The position numbers and the translations under genes are program-made. Source: Allopusillimonas sp008369125 (GTDB lineage: Bacteria; Pseudomonadota; Gammaproteobacteria; Burkholderiales; Burkholderiaceae_B). From it: a stretch of DNA of 64,000 nt. The stretch spans positions 62,001-126,000 of the forward strand of contig NZ_VOAY01000002.1 of assembly GCF_008369125.1 (NCBI RefSeq), read 5' to 3'. The stretch's first letter is position 1, and every line of letters starts with the position of its first letter. Under the pieces are notes generated by a model, which made no database searches, was not told the DNA's origin, and saw nothing but the letters and a program-made list of their open reading frames with translations. Below are positions 36,005 through 45,628 of the stretch, one piece after another.

Positions 36005-36973
36005 ATGACTTTTCCTGCTCGCCTCGCTATAGCTTCCGGTCTTTTAGCTCTGTTCGCTTCAAGTGTCGCTCTGGCCGCCTACCCTGAGCGCACCGTAAAG
36101 CTCGTAGTGCCCTACGCTGCAGGCGGCCCAACCGACACATTCGCACGAGTACTTACCGAGGTGTGGGGGAAAAACCTCGGTGCCACCATGATTGTCGAAA
36201 ACAAGTCTGGGGCGGGAACAATGCTAGGGACTGAGTTTGTGGCCAAGTCAGCACCCGATGGCTACACCATTTTGCTTTCCACTGTGGCTCACTCAGTTAA
36301 CCCCAGTCTGCACGAGAGCCTTAGTTACGACCCCATCAAAGACTTTTCATCAGTTGGGCTTGCCGCGCGTGCACCGCTCGTACTAGTGGTTAACAATGAC
36401 TTGCCTGCTCATACAGTCACTGAGTTCTTTGAATACCTCAAAAGCAACCCAGGCAAAGTGAACTACGCATCTGCAGGAATTGGAAGTGCACCCCATCTAG
36501 GTGGTGCGTTGCTCAATCATATAGGCAAATTTGAGACCATTCATGTCCCTTATCGCGGTAGTGCGCCTGCTATGGCCGATGTAATTGGCGGACATGCCGA
36601 ATTCATGATTGATAGCGCTCCCACTGGGTTAGCCCAAGTCAAAGCTGGTACTGTCAGGCTTCTGGCAACGTCAATGAAAGACCGTCTGCCACTGACGCCG
36701 GATACTCCCGCAATAGCCGAATACTTGCCTGGATACGAAGCCTACACATGGAATGCGGTTCTGGTGCCTGCAGGAACGCCGGCAGAGGTCATCGAACAAA
36801 TTAGATCCGCCCTGCAGAAGTCATTGCAAGATCCAGCGCTTAAAGAGAAAGCCAATATGATGGGCCTACTCTTGGAAAGTGAGCCCAACCCGGCTGATTT
36901 GGATGTTTTCATCAGCGCGGAAATCGATAAATGGCGTGATGTGGTAAAGACATCGGACATGTCAAAAAACTAA
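36005..36973 (+). CDS. Bug-family tripartite tricarboxylate transporter binding protein
   Basis: 322 residues with a signal peptide (cleavage near SVALAA, residue 24). Marks: YPERTVKLVVPYAAGGPTDT, IVENKSGAGTMLGTEFVAK, PDGYTILLSTVAHSVNP, and HVPYRGSAPAMADVIGGHAE. Binds a carboxylate in the periplasm. No TctA/TctB membrane genes are next to it, as is common for Bug proteins, which may use shared permeases or act as sensors. Confidence 0.94.
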   Translation: MTFPARLAIASGLLALFASSVALAAYPERTVKLVVPYAAGGPTDTFARVLTEVWGKNLGATMIVENKSGAGTMLGTEFVAKSAPDGYTILLSTVAHSVNPSLHESLSYDPIKDFSSVGLAARAPLVLVVNNDLPAHTVTEFFEYLKSNPGKVNYASAGIGSAPHLGGALLNHIGKFETIHVPYRGSAPAMADVIGGHAEFMIDSAPTGLAQVKAGTVRLLATSMKDRLPLTPDTPAIAEYLPGYEAYTWNAVLVPAGTPAEVIEQIRSALQKSLQDPALKEKANMMGLLLESEPNPADLDVFISAEIDKWRDVVKTSDMSKN

Positions 36974-36996
36974 TTACTATAAATGACACTTGGAGT

Positions 36997-37464
36997 ATGA
37001 ACATGATTTCACATCAGCTTTGCGAACAACGATACTTTGAAGATTTCCAGCTAGGAGAACGCTTTAACATCCCCTCCCGCACTATGACCGATGCCTTATT
37101 CGCAGCGTTTCAAATGGCCAGCGGAGATAACCATCCGGTTCATTATGATGTTGAATACTGCCGTGCACTCGGAATGCCACATATGCTTGCGCATGGATTT
37201 CAGGTGCTTATCCAGTCGGCTGCCGGTGCTGGCATGTTTCCCCATATGGTCGAAGCGTCATTAAAGGCGTTCATTGAACAAAGCAGTCGCTTTCTGAAAC
37301 CGGTATACGTAGGCGATACCCTGTACCCCTCACTCGAGGTGGCTGAGATGACTGCTGGCAATACGACTGGCGTACTAGTTATGCGCTCTGAAATCAAAAA
37401 TCAGCGTAGCGAGACTGTTATGGATGGTCTGCAAAAATATCTACTGCGCAAACGACCTAATTAA
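36997..37464 (+). CDS. MaoC-like dehydratase
   Basis: 155 residues. RYFEDFQLGERFNIPSRTMT and ASGDNHPVHYDVEYCRALGM hold the hotdog hydratase motif with Asp and His. Hydrates an enoyl-CoA. Follows the binding-protein gene by 23 bp and precedes a CoA-transferase by 24 bp; it is distinct from the MaoC at 21.7 kb. Confidence 0.9.
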   Translation: MNMISHQLCEQRYFEDFQLGERFNIPSRTMTDALFAAFQMASGDNHPVHYDVEYCRALGMPHMLAHGFQVLIQSAAGAGMFPHMVEASLKAFIEQSSRFLKPVYVGDTLYPSLEVAEMTAGNTTGVLVMRSEIKNQRSETVMDGLQKYLLRKRPN

Positions 37465-37488
37465 CATTTTCATGGATGAATCAGAGCT

Positions 37489-38688
37489 ATGTTGCCTCTC
37501 AATGGTGTAAAGGTCCTGGACCTCAGTAAAGTATTGGCTGGCCCGCTGTGCGCGCAGTCACTGGGGGATCTGGGCGCGGACGTTATTAAAATAGAACCGC
37601 CAGTAGTAGGTGATGACGCCAGGGCTTGGACCCCAAAATACGGTGATGAATCCGCCAGTTTTCTGGCGGTCAATCACAACAAAAAGAGTCTGGCAATTGA
37701 CCTGAAGGCAAAGCAGGGGCAAGAGATCTTTCATCGTCTTGCGCGCAACGCCGACGTCATTATTCAGGGCTTCGGATCGGGTACAGCCCGGCGCTTGGGT
37801 GTCGATTACGAGACGTTAAAGGCGATTGTTCCCGACGTCGTTTATTGCGAAATTTCCGGGTATGGTCGCGATGGCCCTATGGGCTCAGAGCCCGGCTATG
37901 ATGTGATGCTCCAGGCGTTCAGCGGCATGATCAGCAGCATAGGTCAAGCGGGTGGCGAGTGCGCACGCGTCAGCTTCTCCCCGGTAGACCTCGGGACGGG
38001 CATGCACGCCGTATCGGGCATACTCGCCGCACTTCTTCACAAAAAAAACTCAGGCCAAGGTTCTTATGTAGAGGTATCGCTGCTTGATACAGCAATGGGA
38101 TACATGGGTTATATGGCGCACAACTATTGGGCGTCTGGGCGGGTCCCAACTCCGATGGGAACGAGCCACCCCTCACTTTGTCCATATCAGACATTCGCCA
38201 CATTAGATGGCTCGCTCATGCTTGGGGTGGGTAATGATAGGTTATGGCAAAAGTTTTGTAGCAGCGCTGATCTTGGACCGTACATGGCCGATCCGCGATT
38301 TGCGACCAACGCCGCCAGAGTAAAGAATTTCGCCCAAACCTGCGCGTTGGTGGAAGAGCGACTTCGCACGCGCGGAACAGAAGAATGGATCAGCATTCTT
38401 CGCGCTGCAGGTGTTCCAGTTTCACCAATCCAGACCCTGGCCGAGGCATTGAATCACGAGCAGGTCAAATCACGAAATATTGTTGTGAAAAGCGCTCATG
38501 CAACGCTGGGCGAAGTCTCACACATTGCATACCCTGTCACATTTAACAAACAGCCTCGAGGCGTCAAGTCTGCTGCACCCACCTTAGGCCAACACTCTCA
38601 AGAGGTGCTGCTGCAGGCTGGGTATGATCAATCCGAGATAGAACGATTCCTCTCCCAAGGAGTCATCGCTCAGTACGAAGGTAAATGA
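37489..38688 (+). CDS. Family III (CaiB/BaiF) CoA-transferase
   Basis: 399 residues. Marks: VLDLSKVLAGPLCAQSLGDL, GADVIKIEPPVVGDDAR, HNKKSLAIDLKAKQG, and PGYDVMLQAFSGM with the aspartate in catalytic position. Third gene of the LysR-facing operon; it activates the imported acid by CoA transfer, and MaoC would then hydrate the thioester. Confidence 0.93.
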   Translation: MLPLNGVKVLDLSKVLAGPLCAQSLGDLGADVIKIEPPVVGDDARAWTPKYGDESASFLAVNHNKKSLAIDLKAKQGQEIFHRLARNADVIIQGFGSGTARRLGVDYETLKAIVPDVVYCEISGYGRDGPMGSEPGYDVMLQAFSGMISSIGQAGGECARVSFSPVDLGTGMHAVSGILAALLHKKNSGQGSYVEVSLLDTAMGYMGYMAHNYWASGRVPTPMGTSHPSLCPYQTFATLDGSLMLGVGNDRLWQKFCSSADLGPYMADPRFATNAARVKNFAQTCALVEERLRTRGTEEWISILRAAGVPVSPIQTLAEALNHEQVKSRNIVVKSAHATLGEVSHIAYPVTFNKQPRGVKSAAPTLGQHSQEVLLQAGYDQSEIERFLSQGVIAQYEGK

Positions 38689-38799
38689 GCGCGGCCCCGT
38701 AAGCATGACAAATCGGTCTCCTTGTGACGGGCACACCCATTGTTTTACAGGGACCCCAGCGACGCTTGGATCGAGCCTACGACGTCCTTGGTATTGCGA

Positions 38800-39105
38800 A
38801 GCGCAGCACCGCCGAGCATATCAGGACAGGCAACGCAGCACTGGCTACCTCACCGCCTTCCAGCCCGGCGTCACTGGCGGGACTGCGCTGCGCTCAGCGA
38901 GTCCAATACCCCTTGTACATAAGCGTAGAGATCGTCAACTCTCGCGCGCGGCTGCGCGCCGCGCGCTGCACGCCAGAACAGTTCAAATCCAACGGTTTTC
39001 TCGAGATGCGAGCACAGTTTGCTCACCACAGATTGGGTCGAACTAAATGCCTCGATGGTACGCGTAAAATTTCTTAACTAATAGACAGCACGCAAGACCC
39101 TAAGC
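38800..39105 (-). pseudogene. LysR-type regulator remnant
   Basis: On the minus strand pieces such as FSSTQSVVSKLCSHLEKTVG, FELFWRA and DDLYAYVQGVLDSLSAAQS follow the helix-turn-helix and linker of a LysR protein, with an incomplete start and later stop codons. No effector domain is left. Confidence 0.5.
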
Positions 39106-39268
39106 TGGCTCAACGAGATGCCCATCACTGTTATCCCTGGGGTTGGAAGGGTCGCGATACTGTCGTTATGTGTTCTAAAGCGAGCTGAATATATAAAAAC
39201 TGATTGCTTGTTGTGATTAACAAAAGCCCATACCTTACTCGTTCAACTATAGTCGGAGCCTCACTACG

Positions 39269-40063
39269 ATGACCGCAGCCATTCCTATCTTTGCTCACAG
39301 CCTGATCGCGCGCGATGAACGCGGCGTTTATACGCTACAAATACGCGATGCCAAAAGTTTAAACATCCTGGCAACACCAGTTACTCAGAGCTTAACTAAG
39401 GCCGTACGCTGGATCGCAGCCCAGGATGATGCGCGCGTAGTGGTTATTCGGGGATCGGGTGAGAAAGCTTTCGTGGGAGGAGCCAATATCTATGAAATGG
39501 CAAAGCTTGATCCAGAAGGCGCTCGTACGTTCATCACGAATTTGCGCCAGCTCTGCGAAGCAGTAGCCGATATCCCTGTACCTACCATCGCGCGCATCCA
39601 GGGGTTCTGCCTGGGTGCTGGCATGGAGCTAGCTGCAGCTTGTGATATTCGTCTGGGCTCGCGCGATACCGTTTTCGGTATGCCGGAGGTTCGGGTGGGG
39701 ATACCTTCAGTTATCCATGCTTTGCTACTACCCAATCTGATCGGCTCCGGCGCCACTAACTGGCTGCTGCTCACGGGCGAGACCATTGACGCGGAACAAG
39801 CGCTGCGCTGGGGTTTCCTACAATTTTCCTGCGAGCCACAGGGCCTCGATTCTCTAATCGAACGCAGCGTTGCACCCATCATCGCGAGCGGCCCGCGCGC
39901 CGTGCGCTCGCAGAAAGCCTTGCTGCGCTACTGGAGCACATCGACGGTAGAGGCAGGGCTGGATCGCAGTGTTGACGCCTTCAGCCACGCTTTCACGACC
40001 TCTGAGCCCCATGAATACATGGCTCCTTTTGTAGCCCGCAAACAACGACCGGAAACGCAATAA
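39269..40063 (+). CDS. Enoyl-CoA hydratase/isomerase (crotonase) family
   Basis: 264 residues. Marks: AFVGGANIYEM (oxyanion hole), IARIQGFCLGAGMELAAACD, FGMPEVRVGIPSVIHALLLP, the latter with Glu in the position of a catalytic acid. Separated by 580 bp from the CoA-transferase, so its own promoter is likely. Can serve in the same pathway. Confidence 0.9.
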   Translation: MTAAIPIFAHSLIARDERGVYTLQIRDAKSLNILATPVTQSLTKAVRWIAAQDDARVVVIRGSGEKAFVGGANIYEMAKLDPEGARTFITNLRQLCEAVADIPVPTIARIQGFCLGAGMELAAACDIRLGSRDTVFGMPEVRVGIPSVIHALLLPNLIGSGATNWLLLTGETIDAEQALRWGFLQFSCEPQGLDSLIERSVAPIIASGPRAVRSQKALLRYWSTSTVEAGLDRSVDAFSHAFTTSEPHEYMAPFVARKQRPETQ

Positions 40064-40339
40064 TCCGCACGGCTGGCACCCTGGATGACGCGCGTGCGAC
40101 CGATATAACATCGATGAGATGCCTGTCGGTCACGTCAATTTACGGCAGCACTGCGAAACAGCTTTGAGTTAGGTACGTGGTCGGACTGGTGTGGACTCTT
40201 GTTTATTGCCTCAATTTCTGACACATCAGTAGGACGTGCGAGCTAGGGCAGCCTCTTAAGACTGGATTTACCGAATACAAGGACGGCAGAACCAGATACC
40301 TTATATCCTTTCCTGCCCTGATTCTTACTTGTTGGTACT

Positions 40340-41230
40340 TTACGCGCCGTCCTGAGGGAAGCTCTCTACTAAGAATTCGGTAAATGCGCGCACCACTAAC
40401 GATGACTGTCGATGCTGCGGATAAACCGCATATAGGGTGAAACCTTCGGGGCGAAAATCTTCCAGCACCTCCACCAACCGTCCCTTGGCCAGCGCACCGC
40501 CAACAATGAAGTCAGGCAATAAGATGAGCCCCAGACCGGCCACTGCAGCCTCGCGCAGCATCTCGCCATTGTTCGAGCGAATCGGCCCGCTCACCGATAC
40601 CTTACGCATACGCTCGCCGACACGAAAGGTCCACTGCGCTTGAGGGGTATGCCCGTAGATGAGGCAGGCGTGTGTGGCAAGTTGCTGCGGCGCCGTCGGT
40701 ACGCCATGTTGACGCAAGTAGCCAGGGCTTGCACAGGTAATCAGTTGCACGTTGATGATCCGTCGTGCGATCAGGCTGGAGTCGGCCAATGTACCTATGC
40801 GTAAGGCCATGTCATAGCCCTCGCCGATTACGTCCACGATGCGGTCACTAAGCTCAAGTTCCACTGACACCTCGGGATGGCGTTGCATGAAAGCGGGTAT
40901 CAATGGGCCCAGATACATGGTGGCAAACGTCATTGGCGCACTCAGCCGCAACACGCCGCGAGGCGTTGCCGTTTGGTTGGTGATCATCTGTTCGGCGGCA
41001 TCGACCTCCAGCAGAATGCGCTGAGTGCACTCGTAATAGGCCAGCCCCAGATCGGTGACGCGTAGTTGCCGCGTGGAGCGCTCCAGCAGTCGCGCACCCA
41101 GCCGCTTCTCTAGCGCGGCGATGCGCTTGCTGACGAACTGTTTTGACAGGCCCAACCGATCAGCCGCTGCCGTAAAGCTTTGCGCATCCACGGTTTCTGC
41201 AAAGATCCGCATGTCTTCGAGTTGGCTCAT
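40340..41230 (-). CDS. LysR-type transcriptional regulator
   Basis: 296 residues, with helix-turn-helix MRIFAETVDAQSFTAAADRL then GLSKQFVSKRIAALEKRLGA and an effector domain from about 90 (RGVLRLSAPMTFATMYLGP). This is the CrgA/AaeR/DhcR-like subgroup that often controls oxidoreductases. Divergent from DoxX, pirin, glutathionyl-hydroquinone reductase and WrbA genes, which it probably regulates. Confidence 0.92.
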   Translation of the reverse strand: MSQLEDMRIFAETVDAQSFTAAADRLGLSKQFVSKRIAALEKRLGARLLERSTRQLRVTDLGLAYYECTQRILLEVDAAEQMITNQTATPRGVLRLSAPMTFATMYLGPLIPAFMQRHPEVSVELELSDRIVDVIGEGYDMALRIGTLADSSLIARRIINVQLITCASPGYLRQHGVPTAPQQLATHACLIYGHTPQAQWTFRVGERMRKVSVSGPIRSNNGEMLREAAVAGLGLILLPDFIVGGALAKGRLVEVLEDFRPEGFTLYAVYPQHRQSSLVVRAFTEFLVESFPQDGA

Positions 41231-41352
41231 TGTCTCTCTTTAGTTGACAGTGTTAAGCGTTTGAGCCTATTTATCAAATCGCATAGGGACTTTATGATAA
41301 CTCTTTACCGATGCAGCAACGACTGCATTTTCTCTCACTTCGGAGCCCTATC

Positions 41353-41763
41353 ATGATAAACCGTCAATCGTCCAACGTTTCTGCCGCAGCCCGTGTGCTA
41401 CTGGCTTTGCTGTTTGTCGTCAGCGCCTTCGGCAAGTTGGCCGCGCCCGCCGCGACCAAGGCCTACATCGTTTCGGTTGGACTGCCCTCGCCGGATCTAG
41501 CCTACCTGGCTGCCCTTTTTATTGAACTCGGCCTGGGCATGGCTCTGTTAGTAGGCTACCGCACTCGCGTGGTGGCAACTCTGCTAGCTATATTTACAGT
41601 GATCACCGCATTCGTCTTTCATGCGCAGTTCGCCGACCCGAACCAGATGACTCATTTTTTGAAAAACATTGCTATCGCCGGTGGCTTGTTGCAGGTGGCG
41701 GTATATGGCGCCGGCGGCTTAGGGTTGGATGCCCTACGTCTACGTCGCAGCCAGACCGCCTGA
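41353..41763 (+). CDS. DoxX family membrane protein
   Basis: 136 residues with four hydrophobic helices: ARVLLALLFVVSAFGKLAAP, AALFIELGLGMALLVGY, VVATLLAIFTVITAFVFHA and AIAGGLLQVAVYGAGG. The ATG at 41353 has CGGAG ahead. DoxX proteins are linked to thiol and quinone redox balance in the membrane. First gene of a redox group. Confidence 0.88.
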   Translation: MINRQSSNVSAAARVLLALLFVVSAFGKLAAPAATKAYIVSVGLPSPDLAYLAALFIELGLGMALLVGYRTRVVATLLAIFTVITAFVFHAQFADPNQMTHFLKNIAIAGGLLQVAVYGAGGLGLDALRLRRSQTA

Positions 41764-41815
41764 TCGCTTCAGGTGAGGAAAGCTCCTCCATTTCACATTA
41801 CCAAGGAGAACCATA

Positions 41816-42538
41816 ATGATGCAAGTACGCAAGGCTTCTGAGCGCGGCGTGGCCGAACACGGCTGGCTCAGTTCGCGCCACACCTTTTCGTTTGCCGACT
41901 ATAGAGATCCCAGCCAGATCGGCTTTTCGGATCTGCGCGTGATTAATGAGGATCGCGTAACGCCGGGCCAGGGGTTTGGTACACACCCACACCGGGACAT
42001 GGAGATTTTTTCCTATGTGTTGGAAGGCACTCTGGCGCATAGCGACAGCATGGGCACCGGCTCACAGATCAAGCCCGGCGATGTGCAACTGATGAGTGCC
42101 GGCACCGGCGTTACTCACAGCGAGTTTAACGGCTCCAAAGAGGCGCCGGTGCATTTCCTGCAAATATGGATCGTGCCGGACCACACAGGGGGTGCGCCGG
42201 CCTACCAGCAAAAGCACTTTGATGAAGCGGACAAGCGTGGGCGTCTGCGCCTGATTATTTCGCCCGATGGCAGCGATGGCTCGCTGCGTATTCAGCAGGA
42301 CAGCTACGTATACGCGGGCCTGTTCGACGGCGATGAAAGTGCCACGTTGGCGCTGGACAAGAACCGCCATGCCTACGTGCATGTCGCTCGCGGCAGCATT
42401 GAACTGGATGGTGTAAAGCTAGAAGCCGGCGACGGCGTGCGCCTGCGCAATCCGCAGTCGCTGCAGCTAACCGGGGGCAAGGATGCCGAGGTGCTGGTGT
42501 TCGATCTGCGCTCACAGGAATTGCCGCAAATGCCGTGA
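41816..42538 (+). CDS. Pirin family protein
   Basis: 240 residues, bicupin. Metal ligands are readable: His57 and His59 in GTHPHRDMEI, and His101 and Glu103 in THSEFN. Bacterial pirins such as YhhW act as quercetin dioxygenases or redox-linked regulators; the role here is unknown. AAGGAGAACC precedes the ATG. Confidence 0.93.
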   Translation: MMQVRKASERGVAEHGWLSSRHTFSFADYRDPSQIGFSDLRVINEDRVTPGQGFGTHPHRDMEIFSYVLEGTLAHSDSMGTGSQIKPGDVQLMSAGTGVTHSEFNGSKEAPVHFLQIWIVPDHTGGAPAYQQKHFDEADKRGRLRLIISPDGSDGSLRIQQDSYVYAGLFDGDESATLALDKNRHAYVHVARGSIELDGVKLEAGDGVRLRNPQSLQLTGGKDAEVLVFDLRSQELPQMP

Positions 42539-42739
42539 GATGTTGCAAACAGTAGGACGCGTCGACGCACGGCCGATACTCGTCTAAAAGAAGGAACTCC
42601 GTCATGAAACACGAAGTAGCACTGGGTACGGCCTAGGTAGAGCATCACCCTTAAATTGGGCTGGGGTAGTATTGGAAAAGGGCTGACACATTAGAATTGA
42701 AGGCGATCGTGCACCCGTTTTTAAAAGGATAAAAACGTT

Positions 42740-43711
42740 ATGGGACTTTTAGTCGATGGAACATGGCATGACCAGTGGTATGACACCTCAAGCACTGGGG
42801 GACGCTTTGTACGCAGTGATGCACAGTTTCGCAATTGGGTCACACCCGATGGTTCCGCTGGCCCGACGGGCAGCCAGGATTTTAAAGCCGAGGCAGGTCG
42901 CTATCACCTGTACGTCTCGCTCGCGTGTCCGTGGGCCAACCGTACTCTGATCCTTCGTGCCCTCAAAGGCCTGGAAGACGTGATCAGTGTATCCGTGGTC
43001 AACCCTTATATGGCAGAAAACGGCTGGACTTTCGAGCCCGGCCCCGGCGTGATCGCCGACCCCGTCGCACGGGCCCGGTACATGTACGAAGTCTATCTAC
43101 GAGCCAAGCCAGAGTACAGTGGTCGCGTCACGGTCCCGGTGCTTTGGGATTTGGAGCGCGACACCATCGTTAATAACGAGTCGGCGGAAATAATGCGCAT
43201 GCTTAACTCAGCCTTTGATGGCTTTGCGACAAAGGACGGCGATTATTCACCCGCCGACTTACTGCCCGAAATCGATGCCATTAACGCCTACACGTACGAT
43301 GCCATTAACAATGGTGTCTACAAGGCAGGCTTTGCCACCGAACAGAGCGTGTATGAAAACGATGTGCGTAATCTCTTCGCCGCACTGGACAAACTTGAAG
43401 TCAAGCTTGATCAGCAGCGTTATCTGGTGGGCGAGCAGATCACCGAAGCCGACTGGCGTTTATTCACGACCTTGATCCGCTTCGATTCGGTGTATCACGG
43501 TCATTTCAAGTGCAACCTGAAGCGTCTGAGCGATTACGAAAACTTGTGGAGCTACACGCGCGAGCTCTACCAATGGCCGGGCGTTGCGGGTACCGTGAAT
43601 TTCGATCATATCAAGCAGCACTATTACCGCAGCCACGGCACCATCAATCCCAACGGCATTGTCCCCGTAGGCCCTGTTTTGGACCTAGATCGCCCGCCAA
43701 GTAGGCGATAG
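42740..43711 (+). CDS. Glutathionyl-hydroquinone reductase (YqjG/PcpF-type glutathione transferase)
   Basis: 323 residues, the Xi class size. The catalytic Cys63 is in LACPWANRTLILRAL. YSGRVTVPVLWDLERDTIVN with NNESAEIMRM forms the glutathione site, and the C-terminal DWRLFTTLIRFDSVYHGHFK is typical of the class. Reduces glutathionyl-hydroquinones back to hydroquinones in the cytoplasm. Fits a quinone-stress role with WrbA next door. Confidence 0.93.
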   Translation: MGLLVDGTWHDQWYDTSSTGGRFVRSDAQFRNWVTPDGSAGPTGSQDFKAEAGRYHLYVSLACPWANRTLILRALKGLEDVISVSVVNPYMAENGWTFEPGPGVIADPVARARYMYEVYLRAKPEYSGRVTVPVLWDLERDTIVNNESAEIMRMLNSAFDGFATKDGDYSPADLLPEIDAINAYTYDAINNGVYKAGFATEQSVYENDVRNLFAALDKLEVKLDQQRYLVGEQITEADWRLFTTLIRFDSVYHGHFKCNLKRLSDYENLWSYTRELYQWPGVAGTVNFDHIKQHYYRSHGTINPNGIVPVGPVLDLDRPPSRR

Positions 43712-43841
43712 TTCGGAAGGCGTGTCCGCGGTGCAATCAGATAACATTGCCCTGCAGCCCAACAGACACCCAGGCGTCAGGAAACCGCAATTATATTCAT
43801 GCGACGAACACTCTAGCTAATCACTCAAGAAGGAACCCGTC

Positions 43842-44435
43842 ATGGCAGTCAAACTCGCTATTATTTTTTACTCTACCTACGGCACCAACCATCAGATGGC
43901 ATCGATTGCTGCCGAAGCAGCAAAAACGACGAACGCTGAAGTACGACTTTTAAAAGTCGCCGAGACGGCACCAGAGGAGGTCGTTGCGGGCCAAGAGGCC
44001 TGGAAAGCGCAAGCTGACAAGACTGCCAACATCCCAATTGCCACGATAGAAGACATGGAATGGGCTAACGCCTACCTGTTCTTGGCTCCGACACGTTTCG
44101 GTGTTATGGCAAGCCAGATGCGCGCTTTTATCGATACCCTCGGAGGCGTATGGAGCAAAGGCGGTCTTGCCAACAAAGCAGTCTCGGCGATGTCATCTGC
44201 GCAAAACCGGCACGGCGGACAAGAAGCCACACTGCTTTCCTTTTATACGTCGATGTTTCATTGGGGTGCCATTGTGGTGGCCCCTGGCTATACCGACCCA
44301 TCAATCTTCAAGGTAGGCGGCAACCCCTACGGCTACAGTCACACACAAGGCGAGGAATTTACCGAAGAGGTGAAGGCCGCGATTAGCCATCAGACTCGCC
44401 GTTTGATTGATGTGGCTGAAAAAATCAGTGGATGA
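43842..44435 (+). CDS. wrbA: NAD(P)H:quinone oxidoreductase, WrbA type
   Basis: 197 residues, flavodoxin-like. FYSTYGTNHQMASIAAEA is the FMN-phosphate loop; APTRFGVMASQMRAFID and FHWGAIVVAPGYTD are WrbA marks. Performs two-electron reduction of quinones, avoiding semiquinones. AAGGAACCCGTC precedes the ATG. Last gene of the redox group. Confidence 0.94.
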   Translation: MAVKLAIIFYSTYGTNHQMASIAAEAAKTTNAEVRLLKVAETAPEEVVAGQEAWKAQADKTANIPIATIEDMEWANAYLFLAPTRFGVMASQMRAFIDTLGGVWSKGGLANKAVSAMSSAQNRHGGQEATLLSFYTSMFHWGAIVVAPGYTDPSIFKVGGNPYGYSHTQGEEFTEEVKAAISHQTRRLIDVAEKISG

Positions 44436-44462
44436 GTAAGCCTGATCGTACTCTCGCCTGCC

Positions 44463-44494
44463 GTAAGCAAGAGTTCCGCCTGTTCCTTGCTTAT
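44463..44494 (+). terminator. Possible terminator hairpin after wrbA
   Basis: GTAAGCAAG (44463-44471) pairs with CTTGCTTAT (44486-44494) around a 14-nt loop, 28 bp past the wrbA stop. No T-run. Confidence 0.35.
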
Positions 44495-44499
44495 TCGCA

Positions 44500-44814
44500 A
44501 AAAGTAGTCCGCTCAGCGTAATGCTAACGGTTTTGCCTTTTGAGCACCGAGCTACCGAGCCCGGCAAGGCCCCGTCCGGCGGTCAGGTCCTGGTTACTGA
44601 TCAATCAGCATCTGTAAATCGCTTGATAACGGACTTCGTTGTGGTGACATTAGAGCAGGCGCTGCCACCAAGGGGTGTTCTATCCCAACCGATAGGCTGA
44701 CTGAACATCTGGGCTCGCTCACCCTTAACTCGATGCACCGAAGCTGATATCGAACAGCTTATTACCGGTGGATCCGGTGTATGTGGTGGAAAAGCCTGTG
44801 TCCGCTTGAGCGTC
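44500..44814. other. Intergenic region, nothing supported
   Basis: About 310 bp between convergent wrbA and the RraA-like gene; no reading frame with a family match and no clear repeat. Confidence 0.5.
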
Positions 44815-45534
44815 CTATGACTTCGCCATATCGACGATACGCTTTCCGCTGTCGACCTCGGCGCACTTATCTATTTCATACTGCACTTTTCTTTTGGCGA
44901 ACGCCAGCACTTCAAGAATATGACTGCGTGGAATAAAGCATACGCCGGCGCCGTCGGCCACAACCAAGTCGCCTGGATGAACCTCTATACCGCATATATT
45001 GACCATGCCGTTTATTTCAACGGACTCAACCCGCCACTTGCCTGTTATTGGAGTAATTTCAGTGGACCAAATAGGGTATCCAATGGCGATGAAATCGGGC
45101 ACATCGCGAACTGCGCCATCAACAATGGCGCCGACTTCGCCTTGACGCTTTCCCATACGCCCGCCCACGCTTCCCATATTTGATGCGCCCGCGACTCCCT
45201 GAATAACAAGGACGTCGCCCGGTTTGGCAAGGTTGTGACATTCAATTTCAGCCATCCGGCTGTCATTAACTTGGGCGAGTAAAAATGGATCTTCCTCCCG
45301 CGCCACATTCTTAAGCGTTAACGCGGTGCCGACCATACGCCTATTGGGCATGATGCATCTAAGCTTGGACGCACTTATCGCTCCTGGAATACCCAAGGAG
45401 TCCAATGCATCGGATACGGCAGATGTTGCGTCACCTAGTGCTTCAAGCTCCGCCAGTACTGAGGGATCAGTGTGTGGCAGCTCTAGCAGCTTAATCTTCT
45501 CCGGAGCAATTCTTCCTGTTAATTCTATAGTCAT
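44815..45534 (-). CDS. RraA-like aldolase/decarboxylase family protein
   Basis: 239 residues of the HMG/CHA aldolase-RraA fold: ATSAVSDALDSLG near the start, PGDVLVIQGVAGASNMGSVG and GAIVDGAVRDVPDFIAIGYP, which carry the Arg-Asp pair that holds Mg2+ and pyruvate enolate in 4-hydroxy-4-methyl-2-oxoglutarate aldolases. Length exceeds RraA (about 160) and matches enzymatic members. It likely cleaves a branched hydroxy-oxo acid or decarboxylates oxaloacetate. Follows the dehydratase genes, with a 94-bp gap. Confidence 0.88.
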   Translation of the reverse strand: MTIELTGRIAPEKIKLLELPHTDPSVLAELEALGDATSAVSDALDSLGIPGAISASKLRCIMPNRRMVGTALTLKNVAREEDPFLLAQVNDSRMAEIECHNLAKPGDVLVIQGVAGASNMGSVGGRMGKRQGEVGAIVDGAVRDVPDFIAIGYPIWSTEITPITGKWRVESVEINGMVNICGIEVHPGDLVVADGAGVCFIPRSHILEVLAFAKRKVQYEIDKCAEVDSGKRIVDMAKS

Positions 45535-45628
45535 GCGTGTTCTTCCATGCGCTCTGAGCGGTTCAGTGTCAACAATCCTCCCAAGCTATTAGGAGATATT
45601 TAATTGGCGGAATTAATGGTCGGCGCGA

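Noticed and set aside
42604..42636. Ten-codon frame after AGAAGGAA between pirin and the glutathione transferase
   Set aside because: Too short and without any match; perhaps the leftover start of a deleted gene.
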